Shown here one piece after another: positions 1-8,884 of a DNA stretch of 64,000 bases (within the stretch, counting starts at the first letter, position 1; each line of letters starts with the position of its first letter). Under the pieces are notes generated by a model that did not search any database, had not been told where the DNA came from, and saw only the letters and a list, made by a program, of their open reading frames with translations. Both the position numbers and the translations under genes were made by a program. Location: positions 806,001-870,000 of the forward strand of contig NZ_CAAHFG010000003.1 in assembly GCF_900890425.1 (NCBI RefSeq), written 5' to 3'. The stretch is from Pontiella desulfatans (lineage in GTDB: Bacteria; Verrucomicrobiota; Kiritimatiellia; Kiritimatiellales; Pontiellaceae).

Positions 1-2886
1 GCAACAAACGGCAGCGATGCCGCCGCCGGGACGATCGGCGCTCCGTTTGCAACGATCCAGCATGCGGTGTCGACCGCGGCAACCGGCGATACCTGCTTTG
101 TGCGGGCCGGCATCTACCATGAAGAGGTCAGTCTGTCCGACATTGAAAGCATTACGATTGCGGCCTGGTCGAACGAGGCGGTCACGCTTGACGGCTCGGT
201 CGCGGTTTCCAATGCCTGGGACCTGCATACCAACGGCATCTATAAAACGACGATGGGCGAGGAGGTCTGGCAGCTGTGGGTGGATGATGCCCCGATGACC
301 GTGGCGCGTTTTCCGAACACGGAGGTCTGGTCGGAGCACATGTGGGACCGGTATGCCGCCCGGCGTTACGAAGGAGCAACCGGAGTCAACGGAACCATGG
401 TGGATGATCCGGATGTCGGCGCGGATGTTTCGCTTGCGGAAGCCGGTGTGTCGTTCAACGACTGCGTGGCGGTCATGAATTTGCGCAACTGGAACACCTA
501 TGCCCGGTTGGTCGAAAACCATGTCGCCGGCTCAAACACCTTCACCTATGTTCCGGCCCCCGCCTACAAAAGCACACGCGCGGCCTATTTTATGGAAGGC
601 GGTGTGGGGGATGCCGAGCTGGTGATGCTCGACCAGCCGAATGAATGGGCCTTCGATGAAACGAGCGGGGTGCTCTATTTAAAAACGGAGGACGGCCTGT
701 CGCCGTCCGGCCGCGTGGTGCGCGCGCGCAACCAGGACTATTTCTTTTCCGGCACGGGCACATCGAAACATATTGTGATCGATGGGTTCGATTTTTTCGG
801 CACCACCTTCAGTTTTGTGAATTCGGAAGGCATCACCGTCAAAAACTGCAACTTCCGCTATCCGAGTTTTTCCAAGCGGGTGCTCGGGAGCACCGCGCCG
901 CCAAGCCCGACGCGATTTCAGAGCACGGTCGACTGCACGCTTTATAACTGCGACTTCCGCTACATTGACGGGCCGGCGCTCTACTATAAGTGGGCGGAAA
1001 ATACCGTCATCGACAACAACTATTTCTACATGGTGGATTACGGCTGCCTGGCCGAGGGCTATTCGCTCAACGGAAACTCGATCAAAGGCGTGGTCTATCG
1101 ACGCAACACACTGGAAATCACGGGGGGCTCCGAAGGCTGCCGCATCGGTAACGATCAGACCACCCACGCAATTGTTGAATATAACTACCACACCCGCTGC
1201 GGCTCGCAGCAGACCGATGGGTCGAGCGTCCAGTTTGCACCCAGCTCGGTTTCCAACTCGGTTGGCCGCTTCAACTGGTTCATCGATAACGAGCGCTATT
1301 CCTATCGTTGGGACGGCGATCCGGGGGGGCACCACGGGCAGTTTCACCGCAATGTGTCCCGTTGTCCTCTGAAAACGGCATTCCGCCTCAAAGGAGACCA
1401 CCACCAAATCCACAATAACACCTCCATCTATGCCTCGGGCGACATGAACATATCCATTGATAAGGGCGGCAATCCCAACTCTATTTCGCGCAACAACGCC
1501 GCCGACAAATTTACCACCTGGCCGATTCCGGGCACGGCCAGCCATAACTATAATGCCCATCTTGAAACCAATGCCCTGCATGATCTGCTGCGCGATCCCG
1601 ATAACTTCGATTTTCGTCCGAAATCCGGCGCGGTTATCGTCGATGCCGGAACGAACGTGGCGGGAGTGACGGAGGGTTTCCTAGGGGCTGCGCCCGACAT
1701 CGGGGCCTATGAACTGGGCGCTACGAACTATTTTATCCCCGGCCGCATCTGGCCGCAGGCATCGCGCCCGGTTCCGCCCGATGGTGCAGCGGATGTGAAG
1801 TCCGACGCCAGCCTGATGTGGTTGCTGGGCATGGACGCGGTTTCGCACAATATTTATCTGGGCCCGTCCGCCGACAGTCTGGTGCTGCAGACCAATCAGC
1901 AAAACAACATTTTCGAACCCGGTGAGTTGCTGAGCGGGAAGGATTATTTCTGGCGGGTGGATGCGGTGTTAGCTGACGGCATGGTGGTAACGGGCGACGT
2001 GTGGTCATACAGGGTGACGTCCATGCTTCTGTCTTCGACCACGTTCACCTTGCCGGCCGTTGCCGACAGCTATGTGGACAGCGTGTTCTCAAATAATAAT
2101 TATGGGGGCGCATCGGCGATCGACCTGAGGACACCTCTCTCGACCACTGTGATGCGCCACGGCTACCTGAAGTTTGAGCTTCCGGCCTTTGAGGGGACGG
2201 TTTCCGACGCCCGGCTGCGGCTCTATGCCGGAAACACGGTTTCGGGCGGGATCACGGTGTACGGCGTGGACGATACTGTGTGGGTCGAGGACCAGATTAC
2301 CTGGAGCAATCGCCCCCCCATGGGGGAAATGGCGCTGACCTCGGGCGGGGTCTCCGAAGGGTGGGGTGAATTTGACATCACCCAAGGGGTTCCGGCCGCT
2401 GGAAATGCATGGTCGCTCGGACTGGTTCGCGGTCCGAAGGATTCCAACCGTTCCGTTCAGAGTCGGGAGGGGGCGCATCCGCCGGAACTGGTGCTTACCG
2501 TGGTTGAATATGACGAGGACGGCGACCTCATGGGCGATGGGTGGGAAACGACGTATTTCGGCAGTATGACCCATAGCGACGGTTCCGCTGACGCGGACAC
2601 TGACGGCTTGAGCGACCTCGATGAATATAGAGCGGCCACGGATCCGACCAATGCGCTCTCGTCGTTCCTGATTACCGCCATTGCTCCTGACGGGGAGGCT
2701 CTGCTACTGGAATTTTCAACCGTTGGAAGCCGTTCCTATGCGATCGAGTCGACGGATCATCTGGTTTCCAATGTCTGGAACCAGATCACCAACGATATTT
2801 CCGGAACCGGCGGTCCGGTGTCCGTCGAGGTGCCGGAGGATGGAACCATCCGGTTCTACCGCGCCCGCGCGGAACGGAATGAGTGA
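1..2886 (+). CDS. Right-handed beta-helix exoprotein with CBM96/DNRLRE-like domain (5' partial)
   Basis: The reading frame is open from base 1, and its first residues (ATNGSDAAAGTIGAPFATIQ) match the mature N-terminus of the next gene, so only the signal peptide and a few residues lie outside the window; the first internal GTG at 67 is not the start. Counting from base 1, a beta-helix fold with many aromatic and Asn-rich turns fills about residues 1-580, then a Fn3-like segment (about 587-677), a DNRLRE/CBM96-like domain (about 680-835, starting ADSYVDS), a DxDxDG calcium-type repeat, and a C-terminal module ending FYRARAERNE. Beta-helix proteins of this layout are usually polysaccharide lyases or glycosidases; no catalytic set is recognisable, so the substrate is unknown. 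It is 87 bases upstream of a paralogue. Secreted location is inferred from that paralogue. Confidence 0.85.
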   Translation, partial: ATNGSDAAAGTIGAPFATIQHAVSTAATGDTCFVRAGIYHEEVSLSDIESITIAAWSNEAVTLDGSVAVSNAWDLHTNGIYKTTMGEEVWQLWVDDAPMTVARFPNTEVWSEHMWDRYAARRYEGATGVNGTMVDDPDVGADVSLAEAGVSFNDCVAVMNLRNWNTYARLVENHVAGSNTFTYVPAPAYKSTRAAYFMEGGVGDAELVMLDQPNEWAFDETSGVLYLKTEDGLSPSGRVVRARNQDYFFSGTGTSKHIVIDGFDFFGTTFSFVNSEGITVKNCNFRYPSFSKRVLGSTAPPSPTRFQSTVDCTLYNCDFRYIDGPALYYKWAENTVIDNNYFYMVDYGCLAEGYSLNGNSIKGVVYRRNTLEITGGSEGCRIGNDQTTHAIVEYNYHTRCGSQQTDGSSVQFAPSSVSNSVGRFNWFIDNERYSYRWDGDPGGHHGQFHRNVSRCPLKTAFRLKGDHHQIHNNTSIYASGDMNISIDKGGNPNSISRNNAADKFTTWPIPGTASHNYNAHLETNALHDLLRDPDNFDFRPKSGAVIVDAGTNVAGVTEGFLGAAPDIGAYELGATNYFIPGRIWPQASRPVPPDGAADVKSDASLMWLLGMDAVSHNIYLGPSADSLVLQTNQQNNIFEPGELLSGKDYFWRVDAVLADGMVVTGDVWSYRVTSMLLSSTTFTLPAVADSYVDSVFSNNNYGGASAIDLRTPLSTTVMRHGYLKFELPAFEGTVSDARLRLYAGNTVSGGITVYGVDDTVWVEDQITWSNRPPMGEMALTSGGVSEGWGEFDITQGVPAAGNAWSLGLVRGPKDSNRSVQSREGAHPPELVLTVVEYDEDGDLMGDGWETTYFGSMTHSDGSADADTDGLSDLDEYRAATDPTNALSSFLITAIAPDGEALLLEFSTVGSRSYAIESTDHLVSNVWNQITNDISGTGGPVSVEVPEDGTIRFYRARAERNE

Positions 2887-2973
2887 AACAATAGAACAAA
2901 CCGTCAAAATCTTCGCTGTTTATGGGATTTCCACGTTTTAGCAACGTTTGTAAGTATACGAAGAGGGGCTTAA

Positions 2974-5900
2974 ATGAAATTGATTTACAGGATGGGCAGC
3001 CTGTTGCTCGGGATCAGCGCACTAAATGCGAATGCAGCCACCTATTATGTGGCCACGAACGGGGTGGATATCCTTTCGGGCGGAGCAAGCAACACGCCGT
3101 TTGCCACCATTCAGTATGCCGCGGACCAAATGAATGCGGGCGATACGTGTTATATTCGTGGCGGTAGCTACCATGAGGATGTCGTAGTTGATGGGCTGGT
3201 CGGCTCCGCCGGGGCACCGATCACCTTTTCGGCATATCCGGATGAACGGGTGGTCATGGATGGAACCAAGTCGCTTGCCGACCTGGGTTCGACGGGCTGG
3301 GTGCAGCATGCCGAGAATATTTACAAGACGACCCTGACGCAGGATGTGTGGCAGGTGATCGCGGATAACGAAATGATGATTCCCTCCCGCTGGCCCAATG
3401 GCTTCCTGCATGATGATACGATCTACGACCGCGACGTGAGCTGGTCGGAATGGGACGTTGGTTCGGTCAACGGAGCCGCGACCGATACGGACTTGGACGC
3501 GGCGGGCATCGACGCCACCGGCGCGATCGGCATCTTTAATTCCGGTAGCTGGAAAAGCTGGGCGCGGGTCATCACCAACCACAACACGACGACCGGCGTG
3601 CTTGAATTCGAACCCCTCAACAGCTTCGGCTCGAAGGACTATTATCTGGAGGGCTCGCTCGCCCTGCTCGACGCCGAGCGCGAATGGTATTTTGATCCTT
3701 CCACGAAGGAGCTTTATCTGCGGGCGGTTGGCGGCGGCGTGCCGACCGGCGACATCCGCGGCAAGGTGCAGTCGTATGCCTTTACTGTCACCAATTCCAG
3801 CCATGTTGTTATCGACGGAATCGACTTTTTCGGCACGACGTTCAATCTTTACGACAGCCCGTATTCGACCGTCCAAAACTGCGATCTTCTCTATCCGAGC
3901 TGTTCACTGCGTATGCTTGGCGTCGTCGGGCGGCCACCGACCTCCAGCATGAAAATGCCCAGCAAAGGCAATACGGCAAATTATACGCTCTTCAACTGTT
4001 CGTTCCAGTATGCCGACAGCGACGCCATCCATATGAAGGGAGCGGGGTGCACGCTGGAAAACAACGAGTTCCGATACATCGATTTTAGTTGCGCCAATCT
4101 GCCGGGATTGATGGTGACCATTACCGTCGATGGCGACGATGCCGATATCCTGCACAACACGATTGAGAAGACCGGTGCATCCGCCATGTTCAAGATCGGT
4201 AAAGGCACGGTGCAGTACAATCGCATCACTGATACCGGACACCTTCAGCATGACGGATCGATGACGCAGTATACGGTCAAGGAAGCCAATGGATCGGTAG
4301 TGGCCTACAACTGGTACCATGACGGTGAAAAATCCGGCGCGCGCTTCGACTCGCCCAACCCGCCGACGCAGTGGGGTACGAACGGCACCATGCGTTTTAA
4401 TGTCTGCATCAATACGGGTACAGGCCTGCTGCCCAAAGGCAATTCCCACTTTATCTATTCCAACACCGCGCTTGATTGCGGGGGGCAGGATATCGCCATA
4501 CACAACTATGCCGACGGCAGCGGCGCCAGCAACGACCTGACCATTGTTCGCAACAATGCCGCCGAAAAATTGTCCGGAGAAAAAGGCAACAGCGGCTATG
4601 TGCCGCTGCCCGGTCCCAACAGCCACAATTGGAACGGATACCTGACCGGACAGGACCTGCGTAGCCAGCTGCGCGATCCCGATAACTGGGATTTCCGCCC
4701 GAAGCCCGGCTCGGATCTGGTGGACGCGGGAACCGTTGTTCCGGGTATTACCGATGGCTATGTCGGTGCGGCCCCCGATATCGGTGCTTATGAGTCCGGT
4801 GCCGCCAATTACTGGATCGCGGGGCGCAAGCTGGACCGGGCATCCTCCCCGATCCCGCCGGATGGCGCCGGCGGGGTGAAAACGGATGCCGACCTGATGT
4901 GGCTGCCGGCGCTTGAGGGCATATCCTACGACATATACGTTGGAACAAATGGTTCGCCCCTGATCTTTCAGGGCAACCAGACCAACAACATTTTTGATCC
5001 AGGCACGCTTTCCGCGAATATCGACTATAGCTGGCGAATCGATGCCGTCACGCCTTCGGGCACCGTGACCGGTGAAGTGTGGGGCTTTGCCCTGGGCAGT
5101 CCGCCGGAGTTTCTTTCCGATCCGGTCGATAAACCATTTGCGATCGTGGGCCAGACCTATGCGGAAAGCCTCTCCGGAGATGTGACGGATGCGGACGGTG
5201 ATTCGATCATGTTTACGAAGCTGGACGGGCCGGCATGGTTGAATATCTTTACCAACGGAGCCCTTTACGGTGTGCCGGCGGCTTCCAATATTGGTGTGAA
5301 CGCTTTCACCGTGATGGTTGCCGACGGGGCGGATGGCTCGAACTCGGCGGTGGTTCGGGTTGAAGTTGTAGCATCGGATGCGATCGTATTCACCGAGCAT
5401 GCCGATCCGCCCCTCGATCATGCGGTGGCCTGGAGTACGAATGCCAATACGGTCTGGAACAGCATCACCGTGGGGAACAATAATGGTGTCAGTAATGAAA
5501 ACATGTATGGCCAAACCTTTATTGCGGCGCAGGATTTCGCTCTGTCGGCGGTATCCTTCCGCACGGCTTCCGATACCAAATCCTATGGAACAAACCAGGT
5601 GATTGCCCTGGCCCTGCTCGAAGACACCAACAGCAACAATGTGCCCGACACCCTGATGGGCAGTGTGTTTGAAACCTATTTTCAAGCGATTGACGGCTCC
5701 AAACCATGGAAAAAGCTGAGTCTGGTTCAGCCGGTCTTCATGGAAAGAGGTAGAACATATGCGTTTGTCTATACCCTCATCGGTCCCATATCCAACAACC
5801 TGCGCGCCTCGACTGACAACACCGGCTCGGGCTATGCCGGTGGCAGTCCAATCAATACGACCTATACGGCAGGGGCGTTTCCAAATCCTTTACCCCCATC

Positions 5901-6327
5901 GCTGTCGGGACGGGATCTGATCTTTACCGTGCAGGCCGCCTCCGGCGCAGCGCTGTATCAGAATTGGGCAAGCGGGTATCCCATTTCAGAGGAGAATGGC
6001 TATGGCGACGACCCGGATAACGATGCTTTCGATAACCTGAGCGAATATGCTCTCGGAGGCAATCCCTCCGAACCTGTGGATTCTCCGTCCATTACACCGG
6101 CCTTTGAAAATCTGGAATACATCTACCGCCGTCGCACCGATCGTGAAGCAAGGGGATTGGGCTATCTGCTGGAGCTGAACACCAATCTCATTACCGGCAT
6201 TTGGGGCACCAACGGCTACACCGAGTCCGGCACCGCACCGCTCGAATCCGGTTTCGAGGCCGTCACCAACCAAATCCCAACGGCGGTCAGCAACCAGTTT
6301 ATTAGGTTGCGTATTTCGACCGAGTAA
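2974..6327 (+). CDS. Secreted right-handed beta-helix protein with Ig-like domain
   Basis: Signal peptide about 1-21 (ends ALNANA before ATYYVATNG). The beta-helix region covers about 22-600 and parallels the preceding gene closely (same PFATIQ, RGGSYHEDV-like and IDGIDFFGTTF segments), so the two are tandem paralogues. It continues with a Fn3-like segment (about 622-705), a He_PIG/cadherin-like Ig domain (about 709-800), a beta-sandwich of unknown type (about 830-980) and a C-terminal module (about 989-1117) containing YIYRRRTD and ending FIRLRISTE. The start is supported by a strong AGAGGGG ribosome site 7-8 bases upstream. It is probably an extracellular polysaccharide-active or binding protein; no catalytic residues can be assigned by eye. 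A terminator-like hairpin follows. Confidence 0.88.
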   Translation: MKLIYRMGSLLLGISALNANAATYYVATNGVDILSGGASNTPFATIQYAADQMNAGDTCYIRGGSYHEDVVVDGLVGSAGAPITFSAYPDERVVMDGTKSLADLGSTGWVQHAENIYKTTLTQDVWQVIADNEMMIPSRWPNGFLHDDTIYDRDVSWSEWDVGSVNGAATDTDLDAAGIDATGAIGIFNSGSWKSWARVITNHNTTTGVLEFEPLNSFGSKDYYLEGSLALLDAEREWYFDPSTKELYLRAVGGGVPTGDIRGKVQSYAFTVTNSSHVVIDGIDFFGTTFNLYDSPYSTVQNCDLLYPSCSLRMLGVVGRPPTSSMKMPSKGNTANYTLFNCSFQYADSDAIHMKGAGCTLENNEFRYIDFSCANLPGLMVTITVDGDDADILHNTIEKTGASAMFKIGKGTVQYNRITDTGHLQHDGSMTQYTVKEANGSVVAYNWYHDGEKSGARFDSPNPPTQWGTNGTMRFNVCINTGTGLLPKGNSHFIYSNTALDCGGQDIAIHNYADGSGASNDLTIVRNNAAEKLSGEKGNSGYVPLPGPNSHNWNGYLTGQDLRSQLRDPDNWDFRPKPGSDLVDAGTVVPGITDGYVGAAPDIGAYESGAANYWIAGRKLDRASSPIPPDGAGGVKTDADLMWLPALEGISYDIYVGTNGSPLIFQGNQTNNIFDPGTLSANIDYSWRIDAVTPSGTVTGEVWGFALGSPPEFLSDPVDKPFAIVGQTYAESLSGDVTDADGDSIMFTKLDGPAWLNIFTNGALYGVPAASNIGVNAFTVMVADGADGSNSAVVRVEVVASDAIVFTEHADPPLDHAVAWSTNANTVWNSITVGNNNGVSNENMYGQTFIAAQDFALSAVSFRTASDTKSYGTNQVIALALLEDTNSNNVPDTLMGSVFETYFQAIDGSKPWKKLSLVQPVFMERGRTYAFVYTLIGPISNNLRASTDNTGSGYAGGSPINTTYTAGAFPNPLPPSLSGRDLIFTVQAASGAALYQNWASGYPISEENGYGDDPDNDAFDNLSEYALGGNPSEPVDSPSITPAFENLEYIYRRRTDREARGLGYLLELNTNLITGIWGTNGYTESGTAPLESGFEAVTNQIPTAVSNQFIRLRISTE

Positions 6328-6361
6328 GCTGTTCCAACGGGTTTGGGTGGCATGAGGAGCG

Positions 6362-6392
6362 ATCCGGGACTGGGTAGTCTCGGATTTGATTT
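6362..6392 (+). terminator. Probable intrinsic terminator after beta-helix gene
   Basis: A 10-bp stem ATCCGGGACT / AGTCTCGGAT (one G-T pair) closes on a GGGT loop and is followed by a T-rich stretch (TTGATTTCG). It lies 35 bases after the stop codon. The T-tract is imperfect, so efficiency is uncertain. Confidence 0.45.
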
Positions 6393-6575
6393 CGATCTAA
6401 ATAGTCGGTTCGTGCGGATGCTCCGCTCTTTTCTGCTCCACGCTTTAATTATGCGGGGAATCTCCCTAGATCCTATTCACCATTATCCCTGAATTGCTTT
6501 GTTTCATCTTGAACAAGCAGTTAAAGTCTCGAACCATTCTTAGGTTGTGCGTTTTTCTGGGTGGTCGGGGTTTTT

Positions 6576-6983
6576 ATGAAGGTTGCGGAAGTGGCGGAAA
6601 ATGTGAAGCGGTTGGTGGGGAACCCGCCTTCGCACGATGAATTTATCTATGAGCTGCTGCTGGCGTACAATACGCCGGAGAATACGGTTGCCCGCCTGAA
6701 GAACGGCCAGTTGAATCTGGCGAAGGTTCCGGGCGAAGTCCTGCTGAAGAAAAAGGTCTGGTTTACGAATGTATCGCAGGCTTCCAGCCTGCCTTGTGCC
6801 GTACCGCAGGCGTCTCGCCTGCCCGGTGGAGCGGAAAGCCCACAAGATGTGGGCGGTACAGAGCCGAACGACGGGAAGCAAGCGGGACGCTCGCTCTACG
6901 ATCCCGATAAAATGCCCGAAGGCCTCCGCGCCGCGCACCACAACCACATGGTCGACCGCCTCTACCTTATACCGACATCATGA
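6576..6983 (+). pseudogene. Relic of a class I SAM-dependent DNA methyltransferase (N- and C-terminus joined)
   Basis: From ATG 6576 the first ~60 residues (SHDEFIYELLLAYNTPENTV, RLKNGQLNLAKVPGEVLLKK) match, from memory, the N-terminal segment of large DNA methyltransferases of the type IIG/restriction-linked kind. The last ~25 residues (YDPDKMPEGLRAAHHNH then MVDRLY) resemble the C-terminal end of the same proteins. The catalytic middle, including any NPPY motif, is missing; in its place is a short low-complexity stretch encoded by two GCAGGC...GCCTGC palindromes. At about 136 residues it cannot be an active methyltransferase. The frame is open but the gene is a deletion relic. Its downstream neighbour in another frame is a KilA-N fragment. 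Family assignment rests on recognition, not on a search. Confidence 0.6.
6776..6822. repeat. Two GCAGGC-spacer-GCCTGC palindromes
   Basis: Two adjacent inverted repeats, 6776-6792 (GCAGGCTTCCAGCCTGC) and 6806-6822 (GCAGGCGTCTCGCCTGC), sit exactly where the methyltransferase relic has lost its middle. Similar palindromes occur at 11302-11318, 20530-20546 and 32953-32969. The 11302 copy is nearly the reverse complement of the 6806 copy, including the flanking GTACC. They look like a dispersed small palindromic repeat family. Confidence 0.6.
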
Positions 6984-7180
6984 AGAGGATTTTATCTCGC
7001 TGACGGATATCGCGCGCCATCGCGATGCAAAGCGGGGCGATTATATTATCCAAAACTGGATGCGAACCCGGAATACGATTGAGTTTCTCGGGATTTGGGA
7101 GCAGCTGAATAACCCGGATTTTAATTCCATCGAATTCGATGGAATTAGAAATCAGGCCGGACTGAATAGGAAAAAGCGTT
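6970..7180 (+). pseudogene. KilA-N domain fragment
   Basis: In the frame of position 6970 the sequence reads YRHHEEDFISLTDIARHRDA, followed by NWMRTRNTIEFLGIWEQLNN and then FNSIEFDGIRNQAGLNR. This matches the first half of KilA-N (phage/virus DNA-binding) domain proteins, which are often found with restriction and abortive-infection genes. There is no plausible start codon with a ribosome site; the frame begins inside the methyltransferase relic, and the domain stops before its conserved second half. It is therefore a fragment. Confidence 0.65.
7122..7147. repeat. 26-nt perfect palindrome
   Basis: The half-site TAATTCCATCGAA is followed immediately by its exact reverse complement, giving a perfect dyad with no spacer, centred on an EcoRI-like GAATTC. 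It lies in the KilA-N relic, 75 bases upstream of the small RHH-like ORF and 190 bases upstream of the reverse transcriptase. It could be an operator, a hairpin in an RNA, or a deletion scar. Confidence 0.7.
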
Positions 7181-7221
7181 GGTCCCGTAATAACGTAATC
7201 AGCACAACGAAAGGTGAAATC

Positions 7222-7335
7222 ATGGCAACAAATCCAATCGGTAAGGATACAAAAACAATCGGAATCAACATGAGTAAAAAGATGTCGGATGATCTGGAGG
7301 AACGAGCCAACTCGATGCATCTGGAGAGGGAGTAG
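7222..7335 (+). CDS. Small ribbon-helix-helix-like protein (37 aa)
   Basis: A 37-residue ORF beginning MATNPIGKDTKTIGINMSKK with ribosome site AAGGTG 6 bases upstream. The pattern (GINMSKKMSDDLEERANSMHLERE) resembles the beta-strand and first helix of CopG/Arc-type ribbon-helix-helix proteins, which are usually 50-80 residues; the second helix is missing, so it may be truncated. It ends one base before the reverse-transcriptase ATG, and the sequence around its end supplies the purine-rich ribosome site (GGAGAGGGAG) for that gene, so the two are probably translationally coupled. It may be a remnant of the regulator of the reverse-transcriptase module. Confidence 0.5.
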   Translation: MATNPIGKDTKTIGINMSKKMSDDLEERANSMHLERE

Positions 7336-7336
7336 C

Positions 7337-8884
7337 ATGACACTACACGCATCTTCAATTGAGTGGGCGATCGACTTCGTAGCAGATCATTCAGATGGTG
7401 ATCTATTCCCGAAGGTGCCAGAAATGGAAGCCATCCGAGCTCGAAGAGGTGAATTCGTTTCACTTCTAGAAGGAAAGCAACTCTCCTCCTTCAAGCCTGG
7501 GCCATCCAGGCGCTTCATTGTCCCTAAAGACGAGATATCGTATAGGCAGGCAACTCAACTTGATCCGCAAGATTCTCTTATTTTATCTGCGCTCATTCAT
7601 CAGTTCGGCGCGGGCATAGAACGAAGGCGCAAGTCGAGCCGCCATGTTCATAGCTACCGTTTTTCTCCAACAGTAGAAGGAGGACTCTATGGTGCAGATT
7701 CCGCTTGGAACGACTTTTGGTGCCAAGCGCACGAATCGAGCAAAGCACATCCTATCATTCTGTACTGTGACATCGCTGACTTCTACAACCAAGTTTACCA
7801 CCACGATGTTGAGAACCAGCTGATTGAGTCTGGATTCCCGAATCAGGCAGTCAAGTGGCTCATCTCACTTCTCGAATCCACCACAGCCGGCGTGTCAAGA
7901 GGGGTGCCCGTAGGCCCCCACGGCATCCACCTTATAGCAGAGGCGAGTCTAATACCGATCGATGATAGTATTTCCCATAATGGTCTCAACTGCATCCGCT
8001 ATGCGGACGATATTGTTGTGTTCTGTGACACGATGAAAGAAGCTAAATTAGCTCTCGCTACCATTGCTGGCGTTTTAGATAAGCAGCAAAGGCTGATGCT
8101 CCAGAAGCACAAGACCCGCTTCTACGAAGCCCCTAAGTTTCAAGCATTATGCCGTACCATGATCGAAGATCGTCCAATTAGCCCAGATGAAGCAGGGCTC
8201 TTAAAGCTTATCAAGAAGTACTCTGGTGGAAATCGCTATAAAACTATCTTATATAGTCAGATTTCGAAAAAGGACTGGGAGTCCATATCGGAAAACACAA
8301 TTCGCGGAATTATTGAGGACTACATCTCCGCAGAGCCAATTGACTTCATCCGGCTGAGATGGTTCTACAGGAGACTAACGCAAATAGGACATCCGGGAGC
8401 GGTTCATGTGTCATTGCATTGCCTTGATCAACTAGCACCGTGTTTCGCTAATATCTGCTTGTACCTCGCATCTGTTCAATCCATTGAGCCAAAACAATGG
8501 GAAGATATTGGCACCAGGCTCATTAAGTTGCTCGACTCTGAAGAGGTAAAGAGCAACGAGTACTTTTCGTTGTCAATTCTGAGTCTGTTTTCAAAGAACA
8601 AAAAGATAAACCACTTTGCGTCACTTGCGGGTTCATTCCAATCATCACCTTCATTTGTCCGTCGCGAGATTTTTTTAGCTGCTATGACCAACTCCGCGTA
8701 TCCATGGATCAGGGAACATAAGGAGTCGTTCATTAACATGGATCCATGGCAGAAGATGGCCTTTATATACTGTTGTTCGGGTCTTCCTCGTGACGAGAAG
8801 AAATACTTCATTAACAGGTGGGAATTCGACAGGCCTTTCGAAAAGGTTCTTGCGAAGTGGAGTAGAGCAGAGGGTAGTTCGTGA
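7337..8884 (+). CDS. Reverse transcriptase of unknown-group/antiviral (DRT/Abi-like) type
   Basis: 515 residues from ATG 7337, which follows GGAGAGGGAG and lies one base after the preceding stop; an upstream in-frame start at 7289 would overlap that ORF. Recognisable reverse-transcriptase blocks: motif A YCDIADFYNQVYHH with Asp145, motif B RGVPVGPHGIHLIAE (about 187-201), and motif C YADD at 222-225 with Asp224 and Asp225. All catalytic aspartates are present. Residues about 290-515 form a helix-rich C-terminal region with no recognisable nuclease, maturase or integrase domain. The short domain, the PIGPH-like motif B and the helical tail fit the unknown-group reverse transcriptases, several of which are phage-defence proteins; the exact group cannot be assigned by eye. 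Composition is visibly more AT-rich than the surrounding exoenzyme genes, suggesting transfer. Neighbours are all relics of defence genes. No template/variable repeat pair and no retron-like RNA was seen. Confidence 0.85.
   Translation: MTLHASSIEWAIDFVADHSDGDLFPKVPEMEAIRARRGEFVSLLEGKQLSSFKPGPSRRFIVPKDEISYRQATQLDPQDSLILSALIHQFGAGIERRRKSSRHVHSYRFSPTVEGGLYGADSAWNDFWCQAHESSKAHPIILYCDIADFYNQVYHHDVENQLIESGFPNQAVKWLISLLESTTAGVSRGVPVGPHGIHLIAEASLIPIDDSISHNGLNCIRYADDIVVFCDTMKEAKLALATIAGVLDKQQRLMLQKHKTRFYEAPKFQALCRTMIEDRPISPDEAGLLKLIKKYSGGNRYKTILYSQISKKDWESISENTIRGIIEDYISAEPIDFIRLRWFYRRLTQIGHPGAVHVSLHCLDQLAPCFANICLYLASVQSIEPKQWEDIGTRLIKLLDSEEVKSNEYFSLSILSLFSKNKKINHFASLAGSFQSSPSFVRREIFLAAMTNSAYPWIREHKESFINMDPWQKMAFIYCCSGLPRDEKKYFINRWEFDRPFEKVLAKWSRAEGSS

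Noticed and set aside
3904-5685. 593-codon open frame on the - strand
   Set aside because: Antisense shadow of the beta-helix gene at 2974-6327; no ribosome site or family resemblance.
7337-8884. Diversity-generating retroelement or retron
   Set aside because: No template/variable repeat pair, no accessory variability determinant and no msr/msd-like inverted repeats were seen around the reverse transcriptase.
7337-8884. Group II intron maturase
   Set aside because: No maturase or HNH domain follows the reverse-transcriptase motifs and no intron domain V-like hairpin was noticed.
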